NCBI GenBank assembly: GCA_964035575.1 | Contig: OZ037846.1 | Location: 771,501-835,500, forward strand | Direction of reading: 5' to 3' | Length of the DNA stretch: 64,000 nucleotides | Source: Rhynchopus sp. YZ270_cl-10 | Lineage: Eukaryota > Euglenozoa > Diplonemea > Diplonemida > Diplonemidae | Shown: in pieces, positions 33,201 to 42,085 of the stretch | Layout of the letters: each line of letters opens with the position of its first letter | Numbering within the stretch: position 1 is the stretch's first letter | Made by a program: the position numbers and the translations under genes | The notes under the pieces: model-generated | The model's input: the letters and a program-made list of their open reading frames with translations, nothing else | Told to the model about the DNA's origin: nothing | Databases searched by the model: none

Positions 33201-36200
33201 CTTTATCTCCCTCCTGCTCACTTTATCTCCCTGGGGAGATAAAGTGAGCAGGAGGGAGATAAAGTGGGTAAATTTTACACCCTATAGGGAATAATTTTTG
33301 CGTAAGGGAGGGTATAAAGTGTACCCTGAGGGATACAATAGTTATTTATTCTACCCCCGGGGAGTCACTTTATCTCCCCCGAGGGAGCCAATATTTCCCC
33401 GAGGGCCCGTAGGGCCCGAGGGGAAATATTGGCTCCCGAGGGGAGATAAAGTGAACTCACCGGGGGTAAATATGTAATTTTGTATCCCAAAGGGTGCACT
33501 TTTGACCTCCCGAAGCAAAAAAAATGGCTTATAAGGCCTATGTAGGGTCTCTTATACCAAGGCGACCACTCGACCACGTGGTCGACCATGAAAATGACCT
33601 CCTCGACCATGGTCGACCACGTGGTCGACCACGTGGTCGACCATGTGGTCGACCATGGGGTCGACCATGAGGTCGACCACCGACGTGTTTTGGTGGTCAT
33701 ACTGGGCCAAAACCGCCAGAAACTGCACCCACGAGGTGTTTTGAGGTCCTACAACGGGTTCCACGGCTATATGGGTGTCGACCACCCAAGGTCGACCCAA
33801 AAAAAAATTTTGGCAAAGACAAAATCCGATTTTTAACCTGAAAAAAAAAAAAAAAAAAGTGTTTTTTTTTTTCACAAAAAAAAAATTTTTTTTTTTTTCG
33901 TGGTCGACCACGTGGTCGACCACGCCAAAATGGTCGACCACGTGGTCGAGTGGTCGCCTTGCTGTGGACCGTATATGCCAAGAGCATAGCGGATCAGGGG
34001 AAGTACGTATGTGAGATAGGTGGTGCGGAGGGTGTGTGTGTTAGCTCCCCACGTGGTTCCAGACAACATCTTCATCAGACCGAGCCTTTTTTGCACCCTG
34101 GTGATGACTGCGGTGGTGTGTGCCTCCATCGTCAAGGACGGATCCAGCGTCAATCCCAGGTATTTGGGTGTGGCGGAGTAGGGCACCCGAATACCGTTCC
34201 TCAGCCAAAGTTCTGTGTCGGCCGCTAACGGGTACTTGTTGAGGACGTTTCTTGTGCCGAAGAAGGTGAAGACGGTCTTTGTGCTGGAGAGGCGCATTCC
34301 GAGTGGCTCCATCGCCGCTGTGACACGGTTGATGACCGCTTGCGCCAATTCTTGCACTTCCCCTAATGTTTCCCCTTGCACGGTGACTGCCATGTCGTCG
34401 GCGAAGAATGTGGGATATGTTGCACTGAGGTCGTCGAGCGCTTCCGCAACTTCGTCCATAGCAGCGAGGAAAAGGAGGGGTGACAGTACTGTACCCTGCG
34501 GTACTCCAGCTCTCATCACGTACTGCGCACTCTTTGCTCCATCCACTGAAACACAGGCGGAGCGGTCACTGGTGAAGGCTTCAATCCAGTTGAGGTAGCG
34601 TGGTGGCAGGTGCTGCTTGTGCTTCAGCGCCTGGAGTATGCGCTTGCGAGACACAGTGTCGAACGCCTTTTCTACGTCGAAGAAGAGTGCGATGGTGGGG
34701 CGGTTCTTCCCCGCATTCACCCGCTGCATGAGCGCCGCGAGCTGGTCTATCGTGGAGAGACGACGGCGGAAACCTGCTTGTGTGCGGTGTGGGCCCCTGT
34801 ACTGCGGCAGGTCCGGACTGTCTTGCATCTGGGTGATGCGGCACTTGACCATCTTCTCCAAGAGTTTGCAGACGTTGCTCGTAAGAGAGATGGGGCGGTA
34901 CGACGCGGGGATGCTGGCGTCCTTCCCGTTCTTAGCGATGGGCACGATGTTGCTCTGCAGCCACGATGTAGGGAGTTCACCTTTGCACCAGGATAAGTTG
35001 AGGACGTGGAGTAAGGCGTCTCGTCCTTTGGGCCCAAGATGCAGCAAGAGCTCGTTGTGCATCTCGTCCAGCCCAGGTGCTTTGCCCAGCTTCAGCGAGC
35101 TCATCGCGTAATCGAGCTCCGGCAAGGTGAAGGGAGCTTCGCTTGCCGCTCCGGTGTAGCCCTCGCTCTGTGTGTTGTTGCGCCTAGCAGTACGCTGCGG
35201 GTTGGCGAGAGAAGGGGGCGTGCCGTCTCCACTCACTGCGGCGAAGTAGCGGGCCAGGGTGTTCGCTTTTTCCTGCGGTGTGTTCGTCAGAGGGCCCTCC
35301 GGGGTAGCGACTGCTTTGGTGATGGGTTTCACCCGGTCACCACTGAGCTCCTTCAACCTCCGGAAAGTGCTGCTGAGAGGTGGTGGTGTGGCGGCGTTGC
35401 AGCTACGCACCCATGCCTGCTGCTTCGCATCCATGATGGCACAGGAGGTGGCGACCTTCAGCTCTTTCAGCTTTTCGGCTTGGACGTCGCGTTCCGTCTC
35501 GTCCGCGGAGAGAAGTAGTTCCGTCACTGCGTTGCGTTCTTGCAGCAATTCATGGACCTGAGGAGTGAACCACGACTTCCTGACCCTTGGTGTGGAGGTG
35601 TGGTGGGAGAGTGGGATGTGTTTTTCTGCGATGTTCTTGCACAATCCCGTGAACCTGTTCACCGCATCTACACCACCCCAGTTGTGGGCCTTGGGGGCGT
35701 AACGCTCCAGCTCTGCCGTGTACGCCTCCCAATCCGCACGTGACCAGCACCATCTCAGCAGGTGTTCGGGCACTGTCGCGTCTTCGTCGCCTCCGTTCAC
35801 TTCCTCCCCTTCCGTCGGAGGTTGCACTGTGACTAGGATGGGGAGGTGGTCGGAGCCTCGTGCGCAAAGTGTGGTCCATGTGGCTTCTACGTTCCTGTGT
35901 ACCAAGGTGATGTCCGGTGAGGAGAAGACTGTTCCGGAGAAGCGCGTGACTGTGTTGGGGCAGTTGAGCACCTGCATGGCGTTGCGCAGCGACCACTGGT
36001 GTAGCTGTGACCCTTTGGCATCTGGCTTCGCTTGGAGGTCCCACGCAGGGTGGTGGACGTTGAAGTCACCGAGGATGATGGAGTCTTCGTCGGAGGGGAG
36101 GTCATCTGCAGAGAAGTCGTCCACACGCAGGTCATCAGCGCTGCTGCCTACACCTCCAGGTCGGTACAGGTTCGTCACCGTGTACTCCCGATGCTCCGTC

Positions 36201-36978
36201 GTCACCCTCACGTCAAGACGCTCCGTCACACTTGGCTCCCCGCTGGCCCAGGTGAGGGAGGCTTGGTGGCTTGTGTGCACCAGCGTGGCTATGCCGCCTC
36301 CGGAGTACAGGCTGCCATTGGGGGTGCGGCGTTGCGTGCGCTTCCGGAGGAAGGGGGTGTAGCCCGGGAACGCGGGCAGTGCTGTCTGCGCCTCCTTCAG
36401 CTCCTGCAGAGCCACCACATCGAAGTGCTCCGAGTTCAGTAACTCCTGCAGCTCCTCTTCCCGTTGCTCGGTCAGCCCGTTGCAGTTGAAGCTGATCAGC
36501 TTCAGGGCTTCCTCTGGTCCGGGGTTCTGCTCTACGTCGCCGCACCTCAGGAGAAGTAGACGTCTCAGGTGTAGGAGGTGGCGTCGTCCCTCAGATGGTT
36601 GCAGCTGTTGGTGCAGTTGTTGGTGCTGTTGCTGTTGCTGCTGCTGGTGATGTTGTCGTTGTTGTTGTTGCTGTTGCCGTTGTTGTTGTAGCTGTCGTTG
36701 CTGCTGTTGATGCTGCTGGTGATGTTGCTGTTGTTGTTGTCGTGTAAGCGGCCACTGCTGTTGATGCTGCTGTTGTTGCTGCTGGTGATGTTGTTGTTGT
36801 TGCTGTCGTATTAGGTGCCTCTGCTGTTGTTGCTGCTGATGTTGTTGTTGTTGGTGCTGCTGTACCGGTACATGTTTTGTTTTGTGGGGTGTAAGGGGGA
36901 TGAGTTTGTGTGTAGTTGGAGGAGGTTGGATTAGGGAGGGTGGGGTTGGAGAGATAGGGAGGGGGGTGGTGGTATGGT
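30244..36978 (-). CDS. LINE ORF2: endonuclease, reverse transcriptase, RNase H, CCHC knuckle
   Basis: Domains in order. A Q/H-rich spacer (36598-36872). The 2A site. An AP-endonuclease-like domain with FNCNGL, QELK, GDFN, SPDITLV and GSDHLPI. A reverse transcriptase with GKAPGLDE, YRPISLTS, DVEKAFD, GVPQGTVLSPLLF and the catalytic FADD near 34400. An RNase H domain at about 30640-31110 with all four acidic residues (YTDGS, QAEMIAI, TDSQSS, GNDAADAAA). A C-terminal CLRC...HLFFSC knuckle. It copies the element RNA into the genome by target-primed reverse transcription. The frame is open upstream to 37999 but has no ATG between the ORF1 stop and the endonuclease, so it may be reached by a -1 shift or other recoding. 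Two insertions (31297-31704, 31993-33960) split the gene. Confidence 0.9.
31297..31704. mobile_element. hAT-like MITE in LINE ORF2
   Basis: 408 bp with inverted ends CAGTGCTACCAACGCGACA and the inverse, then GTCGCGCGAC words. The 7-bp duplication CCTTGTG lies at 31290-31296 and 31705-31711. Removing the element and one duplication joins EAHK and EFRRPG in frame. CAGTG ends fit hAT-type elements; no transposase present. Confidence 0.92.
31993..33960. mobile_element. Composite of two MITE copies inserted in LINE ORF2
   Basis: Outer ends are AAGGCGACCACTCGACC and the inverse, with an exact 9-bp duplication GCTGTGGAC at 31984-31992 and 33961-33969. The left (31993-32382) and right (33559-33960) thirds are nearly identical direct copies of one MITE; the right one has an extra 12 bp of TGGTCGACCACG. 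Between them lie 1.18 kb of other DNA. Many GTGGTCGACCAC palindromes occur. The 9-bp duplication fits Mutator-like elements; no transposase is present. Confidence 0.92.
32383..33558. other. Cargo between the two MITE copies
   Basis: Starts GCTTATACAG and ends TCTTATACC, so CTTATAC sits directly inside each MITE copy. The interior has repeated CACTTTATCTCCCT units at 33118-33255 with an inverse at 33236-33265, and a fold-back at about 33340-33500 that matches 47230-47400 inverted. No gene recognised. Confidence 0.75.
36515..36541 (-). other. 2A-type ribosome-skipping site (GDVEQNPGP)
   Basis: The peptide RLLLLRCGDVEQNPGP matches the D(V/I)ExNPG|P consensus of 2A sequences, including the Leu-rich stretch before it. 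It lies directly upstream of the endonuclease domain. 2A sites are known in some non-LTR elements of trypanosomes and animals; here one would release the Q/H-rich leader from the enzyme part. Confidence 0.9.
36598..36872 (-). repeat. CAG/CAA repeat coding a Q/H-rich spacer
   Basis: Imperfect CAG, CAA and CAT codons give about 90 residues of mostly Gln and His between the ORF1 stop and the 2A site, in the ORF2 frame. Low-complexity and probably fast-evolving. Confidence 0.85.
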
Positions 36979-38508
36979 CTACACGACGAGTTTGATCCCC
37001 TTGTTGCTGGACCGCGGCGACCGCACCGTTATCCCCCCCGGTATCGTCCGGGCTGTGGGGGAGCTGTCCCCAGTCTTGGCGGACGTGTTCCGCGCGTGCT
37101 CCTCTCCCACCCTCGCCCTTTTCCCTTTGGGCGTTTTCCTGGGGGATCCAGACGGTAGCGGTGTCTTTGACGAAGGCGTTTTGCCTTCTGTCATTTCTTC
37201 GTCGTCTTCTGTGCCGATGTTGGTGTCGACACTTAGTTTTGCACCGCCTTTCTTTCCGGGTCTTGTGCTCTTGGGGAGGAGCTTTTCTAGGCTTAGCGAT
37301 AACCCTTGGCTGATTTGTTCGAAGCCTTCGGCTAAGCCCACCCTCAATTGTGACGCGAGGTTTTCCTGATTTGTAGAGAGAGCTTCCACTCTCTTTTCCA
37401 AATCGGAAAACCTCGCGTCCCAAACTGAGGGTCCGGTCGCTGGTACGCTCCCCTTTCCCTTGCCTCCCTTGTTCCCCTTCCCGCTTCCCTTTCCACCCAT
37501 GTTCTCGTTCCCATCGCCTCCCACCGTTTTGGGGGACGTTGCATTCTGGCCGAGCCCTACTCCCATTGGGAGGGATGCACTGTGTGCCTGCTTCCCCCCT
37601 TCCCCGCTCTTTGCTCCTCCCCTGCCCCCGCCCTGACCCTTTGCTCCTGGGCTTTGGTAGCCCTTTCCTCTCCCCCTCCCCTTTCCTCCTTTTTGTGTCT
37701 GTGAGGTCGTGTTTTTTTTGTGTGGGGGGAATTTTGCATGGATCGCTGGTGTGCAGACGATCACATGCTCCCCAAATGTGAAGGAGGGTGGGGGTGGTGG
37801 TTGTGCATGCATTGCGACCAGGAGTGTGTGTGTGTGTGTGCCCCCGGGTGCTGTTTCCCTGCGAGTGCTTCTCCCTCTGATGTGGCGTCCCGTTTGGGAA
37901 ATTGCCGACACTAGGTCCTCGGGTGTGCACGTGGTGGGTAAGCCGGTGAGCCTGTAGCTTGCCTCCCCTGCCCTTTCCGCCTTTCCCACTGTTTCCCATG
38001 CCTTCACTTCGTCCTTTTTTGGGACAACGATCCCGAAATCCCCTAATCTACCCATTACCACCCTCCCCTGTACTCTTTCCGAGTGCTCCAGCGTTTCGTC
38101 GTAGGACGCTTCTGGCCAAATGACAGACGTAAGTCCGTCATTTGAGTTGGTGCGGGCGGGGCGTATGAACACCCCGTTCACACCGGAGAAAGATAGTATG
38201 GGGGCTTCGGGGGATGGGATTCCCTCAAAATAAAATTTAAAAATATGTTGAGAGGAGGGTTCTCTTCTTTTGAGGGTGAGGGGGGAGACTGACATACGGT
38301 GTTGCGAGAGGACTTGCCTCGCCTTCTCGTCTGCGTTCTTCTCCCACTCGTGCGCGTCATGCGCCGACCGCGACACTTCCAGCAGGAAGCCTTCTGCTTC
38401 CGCTAGCCGTGCCGCGGCTGCTGGCGTTGCCGCCGGGTTCCGGAGCGTGAGGGAGGGTGCCGGCTGCGTCTCTGCATCTACGTCCATGGCGTGATCCGGT
38501 GAGGTCAT
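36979..38508 (-). CDS. LINE ORF1 protein
   Basis: A 509-residue protein. An N-terminal helical stretch (LAEAEGFLLEVSRSAHDAHE...) is followed by a mid region of unknown fold, a Gly/Lys/Arg-rich basic segment typical of RNA binding (about residues 265-370), a coiled-coil-like segment (FSDLEKRVEALSTNQENLAS) and a basic C-terminal tail with SPRKTPKGKRARV. It probably binds the element RNA as ORF1 proteins do. It overlaps the open ORF2 frame by about 1 kb, and ORF2 is in the -1 frame relative to it. Confidence 0.8.
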   Translation of the reverse strand: MTSPDHAMDVDAETQPAPSLTLRNPAATPAAAARLAEAEGFLLEVSRSAHDAHEWEKNADEKARQVLSQHRMSVSPLTLKRREPSSQHIFKFYFEGIPSPEAPILSFSGVNGVFIRPARTNSNDGLTSVIWPEASYDETLEHSERVQGRVVMGRLGDFGIVVPKKDEVKAWETVGKAERAGEASYRLTGLPTTCTPEDLVSAISQTGRHIRGRSTRRETAPGGTHTHTLLVAMHAQPPPPPSFTFGEHVIVCTPAIHAKFPPHKKNTTSQTQKGGKGRGRGKGYQSPGAKGQGGGRGGAKSGEGGKQAHSASLPMGVGLGQNATSPKTVGGDGNENMGGKGSGKGNKGGKGKGSVPATGPSVWDARFSDLEKRVEALSTNQENLASQLRVGLAEGFEQISQGLSLSLEKLLPKSTRPGKKGGAKLSVDTNIGTEDDEEMTEGKTPSSKTPLPSGSPRKTPKGKRARVGEEHARNTSAKTGDSSPTARTIPGGITVRSPRSSNKGIKLVV

Positions 38509-39110
38509 GTTGTGGGGGGTGGGATTAGCAAAGGGTAGGTGGGCGTGCGGAGGTTGTTGAAGGGGGGAAAGGAAACAAAAGCAGACTTACCAGGTCAAAA
38601 GCGAATAGCAGGCAAAAGTATAATAGGTATTACACTTAAAATAAAAATAAAAATAAAGTAATGTTAGAAGACCCTGTTTCTCCTGATCGCAGTTCTTAGT
38701 CGGTCACTCTTCTTGACCGTCCAGGGTTGCCACGGGGAGGCGACTGCGGTAGGTATAAAAGGGGTGAGGTGGTAAAAAGTAAATAAGTAAAAACAGGGTG
38801 GCACGTGGTGTTGTGTAATGTGTATAAACCCCTTTCCGGTGATCAATTGTTTTGGCTTTGTGTTTCATGTCGTGGTCAGAGAAGGGCGTACCTTATGACC
38901 CAAAGAGAAAGTAAACGTGTGTTGTGTGTCATCATGTCCGGGTGGCCGCATCAACGGTTTCTGGAAAGATCTACCGTAGTAGTCGCCGTCAACCTGCCCG
39001 TCTCCAGAAGTTTGTCCACATGCACCAGGTAGACACATGCAGTTTCCAAAGGTGAGCCTAGGGTCTTTTTGCACTGACTTTGGGGCCACAATACATTGCC
39101 TCACCCTAAG
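38509..39110. other. Region upstream of LINE ORF1
   Basis: Probably includes the LINE 5' untranslated region, but its end was not found. GGTATAAAAGGGG occurs at about 38751 on plus. No other gene recognised. Confidence 0.4.
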
Positions 39111-39179
39111 TCAGCGGGACGTTGCGCTACGGAGGGGTGTCCATGTCCAATCCTTGAGAATGCATCCACGGGCGGTCAA

Positions 39180-39304
39180 GAAAGGTTCTGAAGTCCCCCC
39201 ATACCTTCCCAGCCAAAGCCTTCGGGCGGTCAAAGAACTCCTTCCCCTTTCCCCATACCTACTAGGATACATTCGCTCACGACTTAGCAGTTTAAGGTCA
39301 TACT
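39180..39304 (+). repeat. Left arm of a large inverted repeat (S)
   Basis: Matches the inverse of 40955-41067 (GAGCGAATGTATCCTAGTAGG, GGGAAAGGGGAAGGAGTTC and further words), which runs into the N gap. The arms enclose the AATT-flanked elements at 39305-40820. Confidence 0.85.
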
Positions 39305-40009
39305 CAGAACCGCAATGCACCGAACGTAACCAACCGAACACAACAAACCCGATGTGTACGTAACGATCTGTATGCAACGAACGCAACGCAACGAACGCAA
39401 CGCATGCAACGCAACGCAACCGATGCGTACGTAACGATCGGAACGCAACGAACGTAACCAACCGAACACAACCAACGCAACGCAACCGCTCTGTTCGCTG
39501 CACTCTGTAGATAACGATCTCTACACAACTAACGCAACGCATGCAACACAACGTAACCGGTGTGCACGTAGCTATGTGTACGCAACGTAGCGAACGCAAC
39601 GCAACCAACGCAACGAGTGGTTACAACCCCCCACGCATGGTTCTCACAGCGCGCTGGCACGTTACCCAAGCCGCAAACCCGGTTACCTGACTTAAAAACC
39701 GGGTTTTCGGCCAAAACGCCTGTTTTGCCTGTAGAACCCTGTAGAAGCCTTAAGAAACACGTGTAAAAAAGGGGTACTCGCGACACCCTGGTTTCAGGGT
39801 CTGTCAGGGTTTGGAGGTCTTTGCTTCAGAGAAAGTCTCCTAAAAACCTCCTATCTTCCCAAGAATCCACTTTTTTGACCTCTTTGGACGTTTAGGGACC
39901 TGAAAAAAAATGGCCGAAACCCACCCCGCGCGGGGAGGGTGGGTGGGTGGGGAGGGTGGGTGGGTGGGGTGATCAGCAACCTTAAAGACCTTAACACTGA
40001 GTGTTAAGG
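39305..40009 (-). mobile_element. AATT-flanked hairpin element, truncated (copy C)
   Basis: Minus-oriented relative of 22819-23718, with the hairpin end at 39988-40009 and AATT at 40010-40013. The other end is cut at the junction with arm S. Confidence 0.65.
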
Positions 40010-40013
40010 AATT

Positions 40014-40820
40014 TAGTTTTTTTTGGCAATCCTTAACACTCACTGGCTGGTGTGGTTGCTGTATGAAAGGTTTGCAACGCACACAAGCCAACCAACACAA
40101 CCGATGCGATACGTTTCTTGCGTTCACATCGTTCCGTTCAGATCGGAACGATGTGAACGGAACGAATGCAACCGACGCAACGCAACCGTTCGGTACGTAA
40201 CGTCTCGAACCAAAGACACGGAAGCAACGCTACGCACCGAACTCAACGCATGCAACGCAACGCAACCGATGTGTACGTAACGATCGGAACGCAACGAACG
40301 TAACCAACCGAACACAACCAATGCAACGCAACCGCTCTGTTCGTTGCACTCTGTATATAACGATCTCTACACAACGAACGCAACGCATGCAACACAACGT
40401 AACCGATGTGTACGTAGATATGTGTACGCAACGTAGCGAACGCAACGCAACCAACGCAACGAGTGGTTACAACCCCCCACGCATGGTTCTCGCAGGGCGC
40501 TGGCACGTTTCCCAAGCCGCAAACCCGGTTACCTGCCTGAAAAACCGGGTTTTTGGCCAAAACGCCTGTTTTGCCTGTAGAACCCTTAAGAAACACGTGT
40601 AAAAAAGGGGTACTCGCGACACCCTCGTTTCAGGGTCTGTCAGGGTTTGGAGGTCTTTCTCATTTGCAAACCCTAAAAAAAACCTCCTATCTTCCCAATA
40701 ATCCACTTTTTTGACCTCTTTGGACGTTTAGAGACCTGAAAAAAAATGGCCGAAACCCACCCCGCGCGGGGAGGGTGGGGTGATCAGCAACCTTAAAGAC
40801 CTTAACACTGAGTGTTAAGG
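40014..40820 (-). mobile_element. AATT-flanked hairpin element, complete (copy B)
   Basis: Minus-oriented. Ends TAG plus T-rich DNA and GGCAATCC on the left and the GTGTTAAGG hairpin on the right. AATT at 40010-40013 and 40821-40824. It abuts copy C, sharing one AATT. The interior carries ACGCAACGCAACC tracts. Confidence 0.75.
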
Positions 40821-40824
40821 AATT

Positions 40825-41067
40825 AAAAACAAATCTCTCAGCGATCTGATTTGAGTTGACGGTCTTGAAAACACTTCGCTGGCTGGTGTGTCAAACGGTA
40901 TGTGTATGGTTTGCACGTAACGCTCGACGTATACGATACACACAATGGTCCTGAGTATGACCTTAAACTGCTAAGTCGTGAGCGAATGTATCCTAGTAGG
41001 TATGGGGAAAGGGGAAGGAGTTCTTTGACCGCCCGAAGGCTTTGGCTGGGAAGGTATGGGGGGACTT
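40825..41067. repeat. Partial element D and right arm of inverted repeat S
   Basis: 40860-40954 resembles the low-coordinate end of copy B (CGCTGGCTGGTGTG, GGTTTGCACGTAACG). 40955-41067 is the inverse of 39180-39304 and stops at the gap. Confidence 0.7.
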
Positions 41068-41267
41068 NNNNNNNNNNNNNNNNNNNNNNNNNNNNNNNNN
41101 NNNNNNNNNNNNNNNNNNNNNNNNNNNNNNNNNNNNNNNNNNNNNNNNNNNNNNNNNNNNNNNNNNNNNNNNNNNNNNNNNNNNNNNNNNNNNNNNNNNN
41201 NNNNNNNNNNNNNNNNNNNNNNNNNNNNNNNNNNNNNNNNNNNNNNNNNNNNNNNNNNNNNNNNNNN
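41068..41267. other. Assembly gap (200 N)
   Basis: Exactly 200 N, typical of a scaffold gap of unknown true size, placed where an inverted repeat arm was being read. Confidence 0.99.
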
Positions 41268-41706
41268 CAAACTGGCTCTTCGCCCTCTCAGGGATAGGTC
41301 CCTCCTCTTGGGTGCCGTCGTCGCTTGCCTCCTCTGTGCGCTCTCTGCCGGCTTTGTCTTCACCTCCTCCAGGTAGTGCCACAGAGCCTTCGAACTGCTG
41401 TTCCTTTCCGGAGTCGGCAAAGACGCAAGCATGCGGTGTCACGAAACCCCCGATACGAAGCTTCCTTCTTGACTAACTCAAACGGCGCCTTGGGGTATAC
41501 AGGTACTGGAGTCTGGGACGGGATTGTCAAGGAAGTCCTTTCCATGATCACTCTGCAACCTGTCCAGACTGAGCGGGAGGTTTTTTAACTTTTATAGGTT
41601 GGGCGGGGTTGGGGACTCAATGGGAGGCTGGGTCGGGTTGTAGCATGGAGAAGGGGAAACATACACTATCTTCCGGACCGAGTACCCCAAATTGGACCAA
41701 AACCCA
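41268..41706 (-). other. Possible partial gene, unrecognised
   Basis: On minus, CTATAAAAG at about 41588-41597 is followed by an ATG at 41545 and an open frame of about 60 codons (MERTSLTIPSQTPVPVYPK...). A second open frame runs into the gap (MTPHACVFADSGKEQQFEG...). No family recognised; the gap prevents judging it. Confidence 0.2.
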
Positions 41707-41770
41707 CACCATGTATCCTTTTATTGGTTGGTTTCCTCGCGGAAACCAACCAACAAAAGGATACATGGTG
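41707..41770. repeat. 64-bp hairpin upstream of the HEATR6-like gene
   Basis: Two 30-bp arms (CACCATGTATCCTTTTATTG... and inverse) with one mismatch and a TCGC loop. Its right arm overlaps the start of the short TIR element. Confidence 0.9.
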
Positions 41771-41927
41771 TGGCTGAAAAGGGGGTGCTATTTTTTGTGC
41801 TATTTTCTGCTATTCTGGGGCATCTGGATTTTTTTGGTGCGACTGATGAAGGGAGGTGCTATTTTTTTTGTGCTACTTTCTGCTATTTTCTTCTATTTTC
41901 TGCTATTTTGGGGTCGTCGGCCACACC
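41767..41927. mobile_element. Short TIR element (GGTGTGGCTGA family)
   Basis: 161 bp with ends GGTGTGGCTGA and TCGGCCACACC and internal TGCTATTTTC blocks; a small relative of 1114-2745 in inverse orientation. Flanks GATACAT and AACACAT are a possible decayed 7-bp duplication. Confidence 0.75.
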
Positions 41928-42085
41928 AACACATGAGGAAAATATGTCACATATTTTTCCTCTTCCTCTCTTCCAACACCTCCCCCCAACTTCAGGAAGC
42001 CACCACCGCGTAGGTGACCCCCTACACCCCCCTCCTCACCCCCCTACCCCATTCCCCCACCGCGATTACCCTTTAACCCCATAAA

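Larger units (their letters stand above)
30244..38508 (-). mobile_element. LINE (non-LTR retrotransposon) with 2A site and RNase H, carrying two nested insertions
   Basis: The coding part runs from ORF1 (38508-36979) to the end of ORF2 (30244). The untranslated ends were not delimited. It is interrupted by a MITE at 31297-31704 (duplication CCTTGTG) and by a composite at 31993-33960 (duplication GTCCACAGC on the coding strand). Leaving out each insert and one copy of its duplication, the frame runs from the 2A site to the stop in 1,302 codons without a break, so the element was probably intact when it was hit. APE endonuclease, RT, RNase H, a CCHC knuckle and 2A together resemble the Ingi/L1Tc-like group; that placement is an inference. 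Confidence 0.9.

Noticed and set aside
33872-37999. One continuous 1,375-residue protein
   Set aside because: Its first part overlaps ORF1 in another frame and its last part runs into the MITE composite; the true enzyme starts at the 2A site and continues beyond the insertion.
41360-41551. Protein gene beginning MERTSLTIPSQTP
   Set aside because: Only about 60 codons, no family, and the neighbouring frame runs into the N gap; kept only as a low-confidence region.
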